In this document: piece by piece, positions 27,687 through 40,287 of the stretch | How positions within the stretch are numbered: the first letter of the stretch is position 1 | How the letters are laid out: every line of letters starts with the position of its first letter | NCBI GenBank assembly: GCA_029339505.1 | Contig: JAQISU010000123.1 | Coordinates: forward strand, 4,696,501 to 4,760,500 | Length of the DNA: 64,000 nucleotides | DNA from: Unio delphinus | Lineage: Eukaryota > Mollusca > Bivalvia > Unionida > Unionidae | Direction: 5' to 3' | The notes under the pieces: generated by a model | Told to the model about the DNA's origin: nothing | Database searches by the model: none | What the model saw: the letters and a program-made list of their open reading frames with translations, nothing else | Position numbers and translations under genes: made by a program

Positions 27687-27945
27687 GGGGCGCCGAGTGT
27701 CCTAGTGTTAAAAAACTCACCGTTACGGATCACTATAGTAGTGAGAAGGCCTTACATCCTTCTGCGTGGGTTCGAGTCTCGGGCTCGGCCAATGTGGGTA
27801 TATGAGAAAGCTTGTCGGTAGCTTCTCGTGGGTCCGTGGTTATTTTTGTGGTTATCCTGGGTTCCTTTTTTACCATTAATACTGGCTGCCATGTATGGCC
27901 TATATTGTGGTAAAATATGGTGCTAAACCATATAACAGCAACAAC
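27687..27945 (+). mobile_element. SINE-A copy 3
   Basis: The same family with head GGGGCGCCGAGTGTCCTAGT, intact B-box GTGGGTTCGAGTCTC, and the body words GAGAAAGCTTGTCGGTAGCT and TACTGGCTGCCATGTATGGC. It has a short insertion between A- and B-box. The tail is AACAGCAACAACAAT. It is 260 bp from copy 2; the spacer (27424-27686) has nothing else. Confidence 0.85.
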
Positions 27946-28581
27946 AATATAAAAAAATATGTTAAAGATTTTGCATCTAATTAATATAGTAAATTTAAAT
28001 TTTCGTCTTGGTTTCTCTTATGGATCCATTATTTGAGACACATTCAGGCATCTTTTACAAATGTAGATCTTGCATTTAAATTAGTATTTGATTACCTTTT
28101 CTCTTCAAACCATTTCGCTCTAGCCTTACATTTTCTCATTCTATGTTCTCTTCAAGTTCTCTCGTTTTTAAAAAAAGGTTTAGTTTTCCTGTCAATCTTA
28201 AGATTTTGGTTATATAAATATAAAAATGGTACTGTAATTTCTCACTTCCATGTTAGAGAATTGGGACTAAACTTAATCGGAAGTTCTTTCCCCGAAATTC
28301 TTTGTTTTCTTTGAATTTTCTCTCTACGCTTTACCGCCAAATTACATGGGGCTTCCCCTGAGTAACCCTATATTGCTTCGGTAATCTTCCTAGTCGAGAT
28401 TAAGTCGTCGCTTGCTAGTTAGAAATTATAATTCGTATCTAAAATATTACCAAACTCTGTCTCAATTCCGATTGGGTGTCACTCTGACCCTATCCAGTCA
28501 ACTTAGCGGACGATGTCCTTCTCGCTGTCTGTCCACGTGGGAACGAATGTAGAACATTCCCCTTTCGCGCTTCCTCTTTGA
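27946..28581. other. No identified gene
   Basis: AT-rich. The 93-codon frame at 28033-28314 is hydrophobic but matches nothing, and the region lacks other coding signs. Confidence 0.45.
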
Positions 28582-28621
<40 letters not shown>

Positions 28622-30390
28622 CGTATGTCGATTCGACGAGGACCACTCTAGTCATCGAAGGGTTGGAGGGGCTAGTTCTGTTCTGTGCGTGCGCAGTTTG
28701 TTCATGAGGCTAACCTTTGCACGGAATGTTTGTTTGCATAACGAACAGGGGATGAGTGGGGCATCTCCAAGAAGGTTGATGATACGTGCTTTTCTGGCTT
28801 GCTTCTTCATCTGTTCAGCTGCTGTCCTGCAAGATTCACACAACTTGGAGCCTTTGTGCACGGAGGAACGCCAAGTGACTCGATTGCTTGCTGTTTTGCT
28901 CCAAGGAATGCTTTCAATGCAGTTTTCAGATTGTCTTTGAAGCACTTCTTCTTACCTCCACGGATCGCTGTCCTTACCATGGAAGAATCTCTTAGGCAGC
29001 CAGTGGTCTGGCATACGTACAACATGTCCGGTCTAGTGTAGCTGGGACTGCATCAAGATGGTTTGGATGCTGAGGAGACCTGCTTGGGAGAGTACCTGAG
29101 ACTTGTGGTGTGAAAGGGATTCAACTTCCTGGCATTGCAGGTTGGCTTCTGAGCCAGCATTGAAGGCGCATTCACCAACAAATAAGAAGTCTCTGATGGT
29201 GTCTGTTATAACCTTGTTTTTCGCTTGACGCCTCTTCGGGTTGAATATTGTTTTATCTGTACGGTATCTGATGCTGACTTCAACCTCTGCATCTCTGAAA
29301 GCATTAGTCAGCATAGCGAAGAACACTAGACTGAACAGTGTAGGTGACAGAACACAACACTGCTTGACACTATGGGTCACTGGAATGACTCAGATGTCTT
29401 TCAATTGTCCCGAACTCGTGCCTGCATGACGTCGTGAAAATGCACCACGATGGCTATACATTTCTTTCGTGCATCTGTACATTGCCATTACCTTCCACAA
29501 GCCTTCTCTGTTTACAGTATCAAAGACCTTTGTCAAGCCGACGAAGATGGAGAAAAGATCTGTGTTTTGCTCTTGACATGTTTTCTTGTAGCTGCCTCTC
29601 AGCAAACACCATGTGTATTGAGGCGGTTCAGTAAGATTCTGGTGAGTAAATGTCATGCAATTGAGAGTAAGGATATAACCCGGTGGTTGTCGCAGTCCTG
29701 GCGGTTTCCTTTGCGCTTATACAGGTTGATTATGGAACCATCTTTGAATTCCTGGGGGATGGTCTCTTGCTGTCACATCAGTAAAAACAGTTGGTGGAGT
29801 CGTCCTTACAGGCTGTGCTCCATTCCTTATAGATTTCAGTTGAGATCGAGTCTGAACCAGGTGCATTGCCACTGAAGAGCAGACGTATCGCTTTCTGTGT
29901 CTCGAACATGGTTTGGGGTCATCCAGTGCTTCGTTGATGGGTAGTTGAGGGAGAAGACTGATGACTTCATCATTGATGTATGAATGGCGATTCAGGACGC
30001 TGTCAAAGTGTTCGGTCCATCGTTGTGGAATCTTAATTTTGTCAATAATTAGTATGTTCCTGTCTGCGTTAAGAAGAGGGATGATCCAGAGAGGTTGGTT
30101 CATACACTTCTTTCATGGCATTGTAGAAGTTCTTCATGTCATGGTGGTCTGAGTAGCACTGGATCTCAGCAGCTTTGCTGCTCATCCATGTGTATCGCAT
30201 CTGACGAAGTGTCTGCTGTACAGTTCTGCACATATTGCTGTACGCATCTTTCCTAGAGGTGGACTTGGTATTGTTGAGGTAGATTTGAAGGAGGCGGTGT
30301 TTCTTATCCAGCAACAGCTTGGTATCTACGCAGTTATCACCAAACCGGTCTTGATGAGTTCTGGTTGAGTTCCTGGGATTTCCGAAGCTG
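28582..30390 (-). mobile_element. LINE-Z relic: reverse transcriptase with C-terminal zinc finger
   Basis: Read on the minus strand from about 30390 to a (GT)n-adjacent 3' end at 28620, pieces appear in order. First is the RT linker (RWTEHFDSVLNRHSYIND, 29990-30060). Next come motif A (FVGLTKVFDTVNREGLW, about 29530) and motif B (VKQCCVLSPTLFSL, about 29350). Motif C follows (DFLFVGECAFNA, about 29190), then RT thumb sequence (KKKCFKDNLKTALKAF, about 28950) and a C2H2-like finger (CSLCKQTFRAKVSLMNKLRT, about 28700). The acidic residues expected in motif A and motif C are replaced (G for D; VGE for ADD), so the enzyme is dead even apart from many frameshifts. I know this protein type from many invertebrate genomes but cannot name the clade securely. 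Confidence 0.85.
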
Positions 30391-31919
30391 TGCTATAGAC
30401 TAGTTATCTTAATGCCGCCCAGTTGGACTTTAGTGGGTGAAGAAATGGGATGGGAAGATAACAAGAATGACTTGCGCGGTGACTTTGTTTAAAGTGAGGA
30501 AGAGTTGCTCAGTTCGTTAACCTTAGACTAACTATTAACACCAGGTGTGATGACGGCAAGCCTTAGTTTATTCGTGTGTTGTACACTGTGGCTAAACAAT
30601 TATGCTAATCTGAGTCTTTTAAAAGTGAATTATTTCTTTTTCCAAAAATTATTTCTTGTAGTTTACTAGTAAAAGACTTTTTTTGTACCCAAGTATGAAT
30701 AGTCAAATGTCCTGGTTCAATGATAATTATTTAAACTATTATAACTACATTTTTACACATTTCAAATTCATCTCACCTCTGCGTGTGTTCGAGACTCAGA
30801 TTCAGCTAATGTGGGTACGTGAGAAAGCTTGCCAGTAGCGTCTTGATACGCAAACTTGTAAGTTCATAATCCAGTCAGTCTATACTGCAATGGTAAAATG
30901 CAAGGGTCTAGGCAGAGCAATGCGTCAATTGTTAAAAGCAATTCTATGGCTACACAAATTTGCTACCATCTTAGAATCGAGTCACCTTCAGTAGCTCTTC
31001 ACACAATGACAATATCAGACGTGTTTGTTCTGCGCATGTCTACTACACTACTTGCCTTGAATTTAGAACCAAACAATGCGTCACTCATTGTGACTTCATT
31101 GACTAACCGATAGTATCCACTGTCTTAGCTTCAAATAGGGTTCAGTTGTTATTCTCAGAGCGAGATTAGACGTATTTTTCTGTACCTGTGAACTAGTCAC
31201 TTTGCAAACAATAAAGCTTATGCACAAACAATCGTAGTATGTGTGACTCGTAAAACTTTCAGTCTTGTTGCGAAATAAATCATGGCATGTTTGGATGTAC
31301 TATTTTGTAAGAACTTTACATGACGTTTTTGACAGAACTATTTTAGTAGGTTATGTCTTAAATTCACTCTTGTGATAATTTACAATAGTAGTTTTTTCCT
31401 AAAGGAGTAATTATTACAATGAGATGAGTGTTTTTGAATTTTGTAAGGAAAACATACGAAACAGATGTAAGATTCGTGATACTTTTTAAAAGTAGGTATA
31501 ACATAGTCTCTTTCTCTCCGTCGTAATAAGTTTGATTGAAATCCTAATGGCATCTGATCCCGTTTGAAATTGAAGATATCTATCCGAAATTGTCATCATT
31601 TGTCACCATTATTACGTGAACTGTTACGTTTCTCGTTTTATATTTTTTCAAAACTTGCACCCTATAAATGTAGAACGATTTTTTTTTTCCATCAGTAAAT
31701 CGTTGGATGAAATAAAATCTTGAGTCGACGTGAGCTTGTACAATTCAGTTATCTAAGCTTGATCACATTTTTGCATTACAATGTGTCACGAAAAAACTTA
31801 TAACATTGGATCTAACGTTAAAATGGTGTGCCTTTTTGTTTTTCTCTTTACCAATTCTTTCTTTCTCTCGCATCAAATGCTAATTCTGTCTGCACATCTC
31901 TCAAAACGCAAGTGTGCGT
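30391..31919. other. No identified gene; SINE-A fragment at 30776-30847
   Basis: TCTGCGTGTGTTCGAGACTC and GAGAAAGCTTGCCAGTAGCG near 30780-30845 are a B-box-plus-body fragment of SINE-A. The rest is unique non-coding sequence. Confidence 0.6.
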
Positions 31920-32400
31920 GTATGTTTATGTGTGTGTGTTTTATCTTTTAAAAGAGCCTTCTCCCTACACTATGTGGATATTATATAGTGTTTTTTTTTA
32001 AAACTTCCTTTCTGTGTTGAGATTTGATAGTGTGTGTGTGTGTTCGCGTACGTTTGTGTGCCCGTTAGATAATGGGGTTTGTATGTTTTCGAGTACGTTG
32101 AGTTGAAGGCAGATATTGTTTTTATCTCTTTCCATTTTGTGTGGATAGTAAATATCAGTTTTTCTTTTAAATAATCGATATTGGTTTTTGTTTAACCTTC
32201 CTTCCTCAGTGGATAGTATATTTTGGGTATGTTTTTTTTATCTTCCCTTCTGTATGGATAGTAGATATGGGTGTTTTTTTTAAAAGCTTTCATTCTGTGT
32301 AGATAGTATATTTGGGGTTTGTGAATAGTATATAATAGTTTTTTTTTCCTCCTCTTCGCGTGTGTGAATAGTATATTTATTGTGTTTGCATGAAAATCGA
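31920..32400. repeat. Degenerate about 60-bp tandem repeat, T-rich
   Basis: The words TGTGTGGATAGTA(A/T)AT followed by TTTTTTTT and CTTCC(C/T)TTCT recur seven or eight times with many changes. The small minus-strand frame at 32192-32410 is repeat-derived. 32401-33019 holds nothing recognisable. Confidence 0.65.
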
Positions 32401-33019
32401 AGAAACTCAAATACCTTTTTCAGTGCCACTCATATGCCTCAAAATATATTTTTTTCGTTGTCATATATGTGTATGTTTGTTTGATTGTTTACCCTTCCCA
32501 CCAAGCTTTGTTTTATTGACATAGTTTAAAAATTATGGGCTAGCTGAACCCACCATTCACTGAACGTTTCCGCCACCCGCTGAACTTACCAGCCACCCGC
32601 CACTCACTGAACTAGCACAACTTAACTGCTACTCGCTGTCACTGTTTGCTGTTTGTTCCGATTTAGGTCAGCTACTTGCCACATTGTTTTGTGCTTTGTG
32701 AGTTTAATGCTATGTTAGCAGGAAGAACCACAATCCACGGGATGGTACTTGCAAGCTTTCGCACACAGTATCGTTAGACGAGCACGCATCGTATGCCATT
32801 ATCCAGCTCTACATGCATTATCAGAGGCACGTTTAAAGTCAACCTAATCAATATAACAATGTTATTGTCAATTGTGGAACAGCCATTTCCAAATCCGGCT
32901 TGAATCTTAGGTAGCAATATATTATAGTCAAGGAATTTAGACAACCTTAAATTTAATTTAGTTGTATGTTTTTATGGTTTTTGTTTAATTAAAAATGGGA
33001 GCTACCTGTATGCATAAAT

Positions 33020-33373
33020 GTGTGTCTATATTGCACCCCAGCAAGGCCATCTTGTCAAGCAAGTATGCTTTGCGATCAGTTTATTAATATAACTAGGAGA
33101 GACCCTCAAACTTATCGACGCGAGATAACTGAAGCGAAAGAACAGCTGCAATATGAAATCAAGAAGACTGTGGTTCTCATGAAATATAAACTTGTGTATG
33201 TTATCATGGATGCGCAGTGTGGACTTGCAGCGTTAACAAACGTTGGCCTTGGTGTGGCCGGAATCACGATTACGGCATCTCTTATAGGTATACCAATCGG
33301 TAATACTCTTGGGAGCCATACCAATAATTATTATTTATATGGCTCCAAGAGACTGGCGGCACTAGTTATATGA
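33020..33373 (+). CDS. Unidentified protein fragment with hydrophobic hairpin
   Basis: The frame encodes up to 117 residues. From about residue 30 it looks protein-like: a charged, probably helical stretch (TYRREITEAKEQLQYEIKKT) followed by a long Gly/Ala/Ile-rich hydrophobic run (ALTNVGLGVAGITITASLIG, then IPIG). It ends at TGA 33371-33373. Start uncertain; nothing supports the first ATG over an upstream exon. The charged-helix plus glycine-rich membrane hairpin reminds me of uncharacterised proteins in cnidarian and mollusc mobile elements, but I cannot name it. It lies 1.4 kb left of element A and may be unrelated to it. 33374-33890 is non-coding. Confidence 0.35.
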   Translation: MCLYCTPARPSCQASMLCDQFINITRRDPQTYRREITEAKEQLQYEIKKTVVLMKYKLVYVIMDAQCGLAALTNVGLGVAGITITASLIGIPIGNTLGSHTNNYYLYGSKRLAALVI

Positions 33374-33890
33374 TTTTGTTATAGTTTTGTTTGCGCGAAC
33401 ACGTGCCTTTTCAAAACTTCACAATGTGTCCCCATCACGACTGCCGAACTATTCTCGATGACCATCGAATATCAAACGATTAATATAGGAGAGTTTGCAA
33501 TCAATGTAAATCGCTGCAGTCCCCCCCCCAAACCCCACCCCCAACAAACAAACAACACAACAACATGCAAGAGATAGGACATACAATATTTCTTCATATT
33601 TACCTATTTGCATGTTATCTCTGCTAATCAGAATTGAATGTGATCCAAATTATGATCGCTCCAAAACCTGTACTGCAATTTAGACCTACATTTCGATCAC
33701 AATCCAAATTCCAAAATAAAACGTACTACACGAAAGTCATTTGGGGTGGGTGCCCCCTCCCCCCCTGAATTTGCATGTGCTGTAAATTTACTGTAGCCTG
33801 TACACGAAAATTAACAAGCCTGTCAAGTTTTGTCCCGCCCCCGAAAAAAAAATGAAATGACGTCCTTGGTACTACACTCGAAAACAAAAT

Positions 33891-34138
33891 CAGTGGTGTA
33901 GCGAGGATGTTCGGCACCCGGTGCATGGTTCGTATTTTGCCCCGTACCCCCAGCATAGCGGAGAGTATTGGGCGCCCGAGGGACTGGATAAGTACCGTGA
34001 CCATGAACCATATAATCTCAATCATCCAGACATCCTGGCACAGATTTAGTTGTTTACTTGTTGTTTCTTCTGAAGCACACTTTGTAGAAGTATACAATGA
34101 ATCCTCCAATCCTCTTCTTCCCCCTAGCTACGCCACTC
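33891..34138. mobile_element. hAT-type MITE, diverged copy
   Basis: Ends CAGTGGTGTAGCGAGGATGT and, on the complement, GAGTGGCGTAGCTAGGGGG. Flanking AACAAAAT (33883-33890) and AACGAAAT (34139-34146) make an 8-bp target duplication with one mismatch. Same family style as 23896-24074, 41162-41342 and 58014-58204. Confidence 0.75.
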
Positions 34139-34502
34139 AACGAAATGAATTTTGAATTTCCTTAACAAACAATATTTAATTTCGTCTTCTTGAGAGTTCA
34201 TTTTAAATAAGTTTCCACCGTTTCATTCCAAACTAATAATGACAGAACAGAAATGCATGTGCTTGCATCAATTAAGCTAGTCCCTCCAGTTACATATATA
34301 TCGTTCGGAATTGACAGGGCTAATAACAACGACAAGCCATCACGACTAGAAATGTAGAATTTTCTTGGATCAACAAGAACAAAATCCCTCTATTTCAATC
34401 CAACTGGTAATGTTGTATCAAAATCACATTAATTAACAATTACTAATTTCAATTTTAAGTAGATCAAAATGATATTTCTCTTATAAATTAACGACTGAAC
34501 GC

Positions 34503-34697
34503 CTGTGCCGGATTAAACTCTGGTGGCTCCTAGGCAGTCGAAATCTTGCCCCCTCCCCCTCCACCACCACCTCCTCCCTAGCAAATTATCTACTATCAGT
34601 ATTATTTTGATCTGTTGTCGCGGGGCCCATAACAGCTGTGGGGTCCATAGCCTAGGCCGGTGCCTACTCTGCCTATATGGTATTCCGGCACTGTATA
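34503..34697. mobile_element. Possible second MITE type (GTGCCGGA ends)
   Basis: TGTGCCGGATTAA at the left and TATTCCGGCACTG at the right form a short inverted repeat around a GC-rich core with GGGGCCCAT. No target duplication is convincing. Confidence 0.4.
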
Positions 34698-34795
34698 ATA
34701 ATCCTACAATCACGGTTACAAATGGGGTTCCATATAGGGTGCCTCATAGAAGGCTCACACTGGTTAAACGCATGTGCGTAAATCCTCAGGTGAAT

Positions 34796-35036
34796 CAGCA
34801 AGGAGGGTGAACATACCTTTTGCTGGAGCGTCATGTTTTGAAACATAAAGCTTCCTACGAAAATGAAAAATATAAACGTAATAACGCCAAACCAAAGCCT
34901 CTAACTGACCGATAATTTTTCTAATTGGGTTTGTTTATTTTATTACTTTATCAGTCGTTAGTGGGGATTTTCAAATTTTGTATGTTCGTTTACCCACTTG
35001 ACATTCATTGAGGTCGCACCTTCCCTGCTGTTGCAT
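34796..35036 (+). repeat. Left terminal inverted repeat of element A
   Basis: About 240 bp whose reverse complement matches 45705-45934. Shared words include CTGGAGCGTCAT, ATAAAGCTTCCTACGAAAAT, AACCAAAGC, TCTAATTGG, ACTTTATCAG and GTCGCACC..CCCTGCTG. The two arms differ by several short indels and substitutions. The outermost matching bases are AGCAAGGAGGGTGAAC here and AGCAGGGACGGTGAAC at the other end, so the element would start with AG, as Polintons usually do. No 6-bp target duplication is evident. Confidence 0.85.
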
Positions 35037-35235
35037 TTATCATTTTATCAAGACCTATACCAAATCGCCATCGAGTATCATATAAATTGATTATTTTAAC
35101 TCCGTGTGGGGTAGCTTGCGCAAGTGAAAAGAAGTTTTGAATTTAATTATATCCATGTCACCACTACACCAGGTTTGATGAATATTTCGCAGCGTCTGTG
35201 TATCGACTACATTAAACAGAGCTAAATATTAGAGT

Positions 35236-35404
35236 TATCTCAAGGATATTCATCTGATTTAGTTGGCATTAACTCAAGGATATCCATCTGATGTAGTAGG
35301 CATTAACTCAAGGATATCCATCTGATGTAGTAGGCATTAACTCAAGGATATTCATCTGATGTAGTAGGCATTAACTCAAGGATATCCATCTGATGTAGTT
35401 GGCA
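35236..35404. repeat. 34-bp tandem repeat, about 5 copies
   Basis: The unit TTAACTCAAGGATATCCATC + TGATGTAGTAGGCA is repeated with one or two changes per copy, just inside the left terminal repeat of element A. Confidence 0.9.
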
Positions 35405-35590
35405 TATGGAAATACTGGGAGATGTAAAACAATTGCAAAGCGGGTGATTAGGCCTGTATGTGCAGAGACTGGTGAAGAAATGATATTTCCATCAATAAAT
35501 ACAGCTGGCAGAAATTTTGATAATAATCCGCGTTCGGTACAATGTGTCGTAGATAATATTACTAAATCGGGCGTTTTCGCAGAAGTATAA
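35399..35590 (+). CDS. Small unidentified frame inside element A
   Basis: 63 codons from ATG 35399 to TAA at 35588-35590. The core AETGEEMIFPSINTAGRNFD resembles the short helix-turn-helix repeat (NUMOD1-like, with an FPSI..A pattern) found in homing endonucleases and some large DNA viruses. That likeness is by eye only. The reading frame starts at the edge of the 34-bp repeat. It could be a remnant of an element A gene or chance. 35591-35960 is non-coding. Confidence 0.3.
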   Translation: MAYGNTGRCKTIAKRVIRPVCAETGEEMIFPSINTAGRNFDNNPRSVQCVVDNITKSGVFAEV

Positions 35591-35956
35591 ACAAAATAAA
35601 TCGTTTCATTTTTTTTTTTGTGAAGGGAGATAACTCTGAAGGATACGTATTACAGTTAGAGATATCTCGCCGGTATTTTATAGCAGTTATTTATAAATTA
35701 ATATCTTTATTTTGGTTTATTTTCTCTTCTTCGGTACAGCAAGCAAATCGGTATAACAAATAATGTAATTTCAAAGAAATACAAATAGAGGTATCTTCAT
35801 AGAATAACAGTATTGTAAGACAGAGTAATTTAAAGTTCTATAACAAATGATCTGATATAATCTTAGAGATCAAGAAGAAGAACTATTAGATAAGGTAGAG
35901 TCTGACATTTTATAAAACGTTTTTTACTCATTGATGAAAAAATGTTTTTGGGATGT

Positions 35957-35960
<4 letters not shown>

Positions 35961-36029
<69 letters not shown>
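35961..36029. repeat. (GA)n microsatellite
   Basis: About 34 uninterrupted GA units; frames through it are artefacts. Confidence 0.96.
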
Positions 36030-36031
<2 letters not shown>

Positions 36032-36349
36032 GGCAGATAAATTGGACAGGGACGGAAATTCGGATGAGGTCAAAATTGACAGTGAAAGTGAAAATAAAAA
36101 TGACAGCGACAACAGATAATATAATATTGAATCAAAGTACAGGGATGGAGGCTAACCTCTCCTGCTAATTTAACAAATAATTTTAATCCCTGCGGATTTT
36201 ATACAGGAAATACACAATAAATTTATTAGACATCTGAAACGTTTTAGCGAGGAAATAGAAATTGAATAATAAACTTTTAGAGGATAATTAATTTATACAA
36301 GAATAACAAAACCACATACATATTTTTGTATAAAAGGTGAATATAGATA

Positions 36350-38760
36350 TTATAAGTGGGAAAAATCTTTTTAAAAGGAAAGCATTTAGTTATTCAGTTA
36401 GTAAGAAACGAAAAACTAATTATGGAAAAAATGAAATGGAAATGCAACTTGAGAGAAGTAAAAAAGTTAGACAATAAACTAAATCTAATACTAAAGGTTA
36501 AAAAAGCAGAACAGGGTGAAAAGGGCAAGGAAATATTAACTAAATTATACAGGAAAGCCAATAGTTTAAATTAAAGAAAAGAAAAAAAGAAGATGAATGG
36601 GGAAAGTATTAGAAAATTTAAGAGATAAGGTAGGAAATGAATTAAAGAATAAAACAAAATTTTAGGATATATAAAAGATTACTATAGTGAACTCTACAGG
36701 ACACAAACAATCCAACCAGAAGAAATAATCACTTATTTAGAAGGATTAGAATATGAAGTGATATCATCAGAACATAGGGACATATGTGATGCTATCATTT
36801 CTAGTAATGATAATTATAACAAATAATTATCAAAAGGGAGAAGATGGACACGCCGCAGAACTCTATAAGCAATTCGGCGGTGAGGTGTCGCCAACTCTAG
36901 AATGGTTATTTAATAATATCCATTTAAGAAATAACGAAATGACAAAACCAATGAGGGAGGGAATAAGTACAGTACTATATAAAGGGAAAGGTGAAAGAGA
37001 GGTACTTGAAAACTGGAGGCCCATCTCCCTCCTAAGTCTAGATCATACTATTCTAAGTAAAATCCTGCAGAGAGTTGTAAAATATGTAAAAATACACAGT
37101 AATCAAATATGAGGAGCAAACGGAATAGATATACAAAATATATTAAGCATAAAAACAGTGTTGGAAATATACATGAAACTGGTCAAACAGGTGCCATGGT
37201 ACTCTTTTGACCAAGAGAAAGCTTTCGATAGATTGGGACACAACTTCGTCCAAAACGTCTTGGAAAAATTCGGGTTTGGACAAATTTTCCAAAAATTGAT
37301 TAAACTCCTGTATAATAATTACATTAATTAAACTTCTGTATAATAATAGAACTGCACAGTTACAGGTAAACCGGAGCTGTTACGGAATAATTTGATATTC
37401 AAAGATCAGTTAGGCAAGGGTGTCCACGATCGATGCTATTATATCTAATATCAATTTAAATCTTAAGTATAAAAATAAGACTCAGTGAGACAATACGAGG
37501 TATAAAAATCCATAATATAAGGGAAGAAGTAAAAATGCTCCAACATGCAGACGATTGCACAAAGTTTTTAAGAGACCCAAACGATTTTAAATACTTGGAA
37601 GAAGAAATAATAGTTTTGGTAAAGCATTTGGGGCGAAAATAAATCAGGATAAAACATAAATACTCAAAATAGGAAACGGAGTGACAATCACCCATTATTG
37701 CCACCCCATTTAATTAAAGTTAGAGTGAATGCGCTTATGATACACTATGGAAAAGGAGAAGAAAAAGAAAACTGTAAAGCAATGATAAAGAAAACTGTGA
37801 ACAACTTGGGCATCTGGGCCCTGACGCCATTAACTCTAAGTGGCCAACACAAAATGTATTCAAACATAAATTGCGTTATTGAAACTATAGATTTTAAAAA
37901 CGACGCATTATATAGCATTGATAATGACATAATAAAATATATATGGGCCTATACAACTTACTACCTAAGCAAAGAAATTTTATATAGGGCAAAGGTGGGG
38001 TGGGGATGGGAAGCGTTACAATATCCAGTGTGGATGAAGGGTGCAAATATTTTAAACAGGTTTAAAACTTAAAAAGCTAAACCAAAGTCACCATGAGAGG
38101 GGTTATACATATATTGGTATGGGTTCACAATTAGAAATAGGAGAAGTATATACCGAAATAATACATTTGTCAAAAGTTAGAGATTTCAAAACAGTTTAGT
38201 GAGATTAAACAGGTTTTTTATAGTAAAATATAGGGCATGGGAGGATTTATGAAAAATTTAAAAAATGAAACATAAATGGATAAGAGAAGATTAACAAAAG
38301 GAAAATTTACTCTATTTAGATGGAAATTTTAATACAAAAACTCTATATAAAATCACACGTTATATATGAAGCACCATCATGTTATCGTCAAGTGATCACT
38401 AATTGGAAAAAAGAAATAGTTGCAGAAGGATTGTGCCCCCCATTCCATTTAGACTTCAAATTATGAAAAGGGACCAGGGACCTGTGTGTGATCCAAGTAG
38501 GGGGCGTAGACATCCAAGAGCTGTCATAGGGCATTAAGCAAAGTGAACAGGTCAGAGAGAGCACATATAGTAAATGGACATGCAGTACATGAACACCTAA
38601 TTTAAAGGAAAGGAAATATTTGATACCCTTGTTTTGAAAAATGATAAGTATTTATTCAAATTTGGCCAATAATAAAGCCAAAGAGGAAACATATGAAATA
38701 AAGAAAATGTGGCTCCTCGTGGCAAGACTAACAGACCTTATTTCAAATTAAGGAGAAACG
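36350..38760 (+). mobile_element. L1/Tx1-type LINE relic inserted in element A
   Basis: Plus-strand pieces in order: a linker region (YYSELYRTQTIQPEEI, about 36675-36720), RT fingers (GEDGHAAELYKQFGGEVSPT; ENWRPISLLSLDHTILSKIL, 36838-37065), motif A (SFDQEKAFDRLG, about 37203), motif B (VRQGCPRSM, about 37405), motif C (LQHADDCTKFL, about 37537), and a C-terminal region ending near WEALQYPVWMKGANI (about 38010-38050). The catalytic Asp residues of motifs A and C are still present, but stops and frameshifts separate the motifs. The N-terminal endonuclease was not found. The element is older than the SINE beside it only by inference. Confidence 0.82.
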
Positions 38761-38992
38761 ATACATATGAACACGCACTAAAAACACCAGGAATTTCGTT
38801 TATTTTTTTCTAGCTAAATATTCAAATATGATAGAACACACCTTTTCTCAAAAATGTAAAAATGACAAAGGTAAAAGGTCCGTTTTTAAAGTCCAAATAA
38901 AATATGATAACACAACTGGGATAAAGATTTGAGATAATAAGCCGTCTCTACACCAATTATATTTTTGTTTGTTTGATTAGGATTTTTTTAAC

Positions 38993-39197
38993 GTAGCTTT
39001 AACAATTTTTTCAGTCATATTGCTACGATGTCTGTAGCGAGGCAGTTTATGGTTATGTTTAGCACTGGGGCATCATGCCGCAGACATGTAGCATGATATC
39101 CCACCCAGTCACATTGTCCTGACACCAGGCCGACTAGTCCTAACACTAACCTCTTAATACTGAGCGCCAAGCGAGGCAGCTGTTAATACTGTTGTTT
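38993..39197 (-). mobile_element. SINE-B copy, minus strand, 5'-truncated
   Basis: The reverse complement contains AACAGCTGCCTCGCTTGGCG, GTCGGCCTGGTGTCAGGACA and ATAAACTGCCTCGCTACAGA, in the order of the copy at 60786-61097. The tRNA-like head is missing. 39198-39690 shows nothing recognisable. Confidence 0.8.
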
Positions 39198-40058
39198 TTT
39201 TTTTAATAAAAGAAGTCTTTGGTATCATTAACTGAAATTATGAAATAAGTGAAGAATAAAAATTATAAATTCTGATAAACAAATTTCAGTTAATGATATT
39301 TATTATGTAATTTTCTGTTTCTCAGTTAGATTTTCATTATTTTAGTACCTAGTATCCCATCAAATTATGAAATTAGTCCTATAATTATTAGTTTTAATAC
39401 CATTTTACTTCAAATTTGGACAAGAATCAGTATTTAATTTTTTTTACAAATCTATATGATTTCTTTGTTATTATGTAATTTTGATGACATTTTCATTGTT
39501 TTAGTACCAATATATCACACATTTTTAAGACCTCAAAATCCTTAGGATCAAAGATCTACGATTTTAAAATCTTTAAGATTTTACATACAGATTCAAATTT
39601 AAAGTTTCATATCTTAAATCAATCAAGTGTTCGCTTTGATTGCTAAGTTTGAAATGTATTCTACACCGTAGATAAAACGGAGGTACTTGCTCAGTAAAAT
39701 GTAAATAGAATATATCATTGCTAAGCTTGATTTAATTCTTCAAGATTTGCTTGATAGCTGCCATCAATTGCATCACATACAACATTTACTGCAATAGGTA
39801 ATACCAAATAATTAACGGTTTCTTGTTTAATATAATCGAGGTCTGACCCAATTTGATTTAAATGTTGTATTGTTTCAATGAATTTATTATTTAAATCATT
39901 ATTAGGATACTCCAGAATGTGATTTTTACAAAATTTGCTCTAATTTTGCAGATATAAATATCTATTTATCTTAAATTATTTTAGGTAGTGATTTAAAAAA
40001 TTGATGTTTAACATAATACATACAATCTTTAAGATAAATAGGACGATATAGTTATTTA

Positions 40059-40199
40059 TTATGTAATGGAGATTCGTTTTCTCGTTATTCTGGAGTTGTA
40101 CATTTTTTTTTCGTTAGTAGAAAAAGCATCTCGTCGCAGATCTGATGGTTCTTGATATTCTGGCGGGATTTTAGGCCATCCTAATACAGATATGATTGA

Positions 40200-40287
<88 letters not shown>

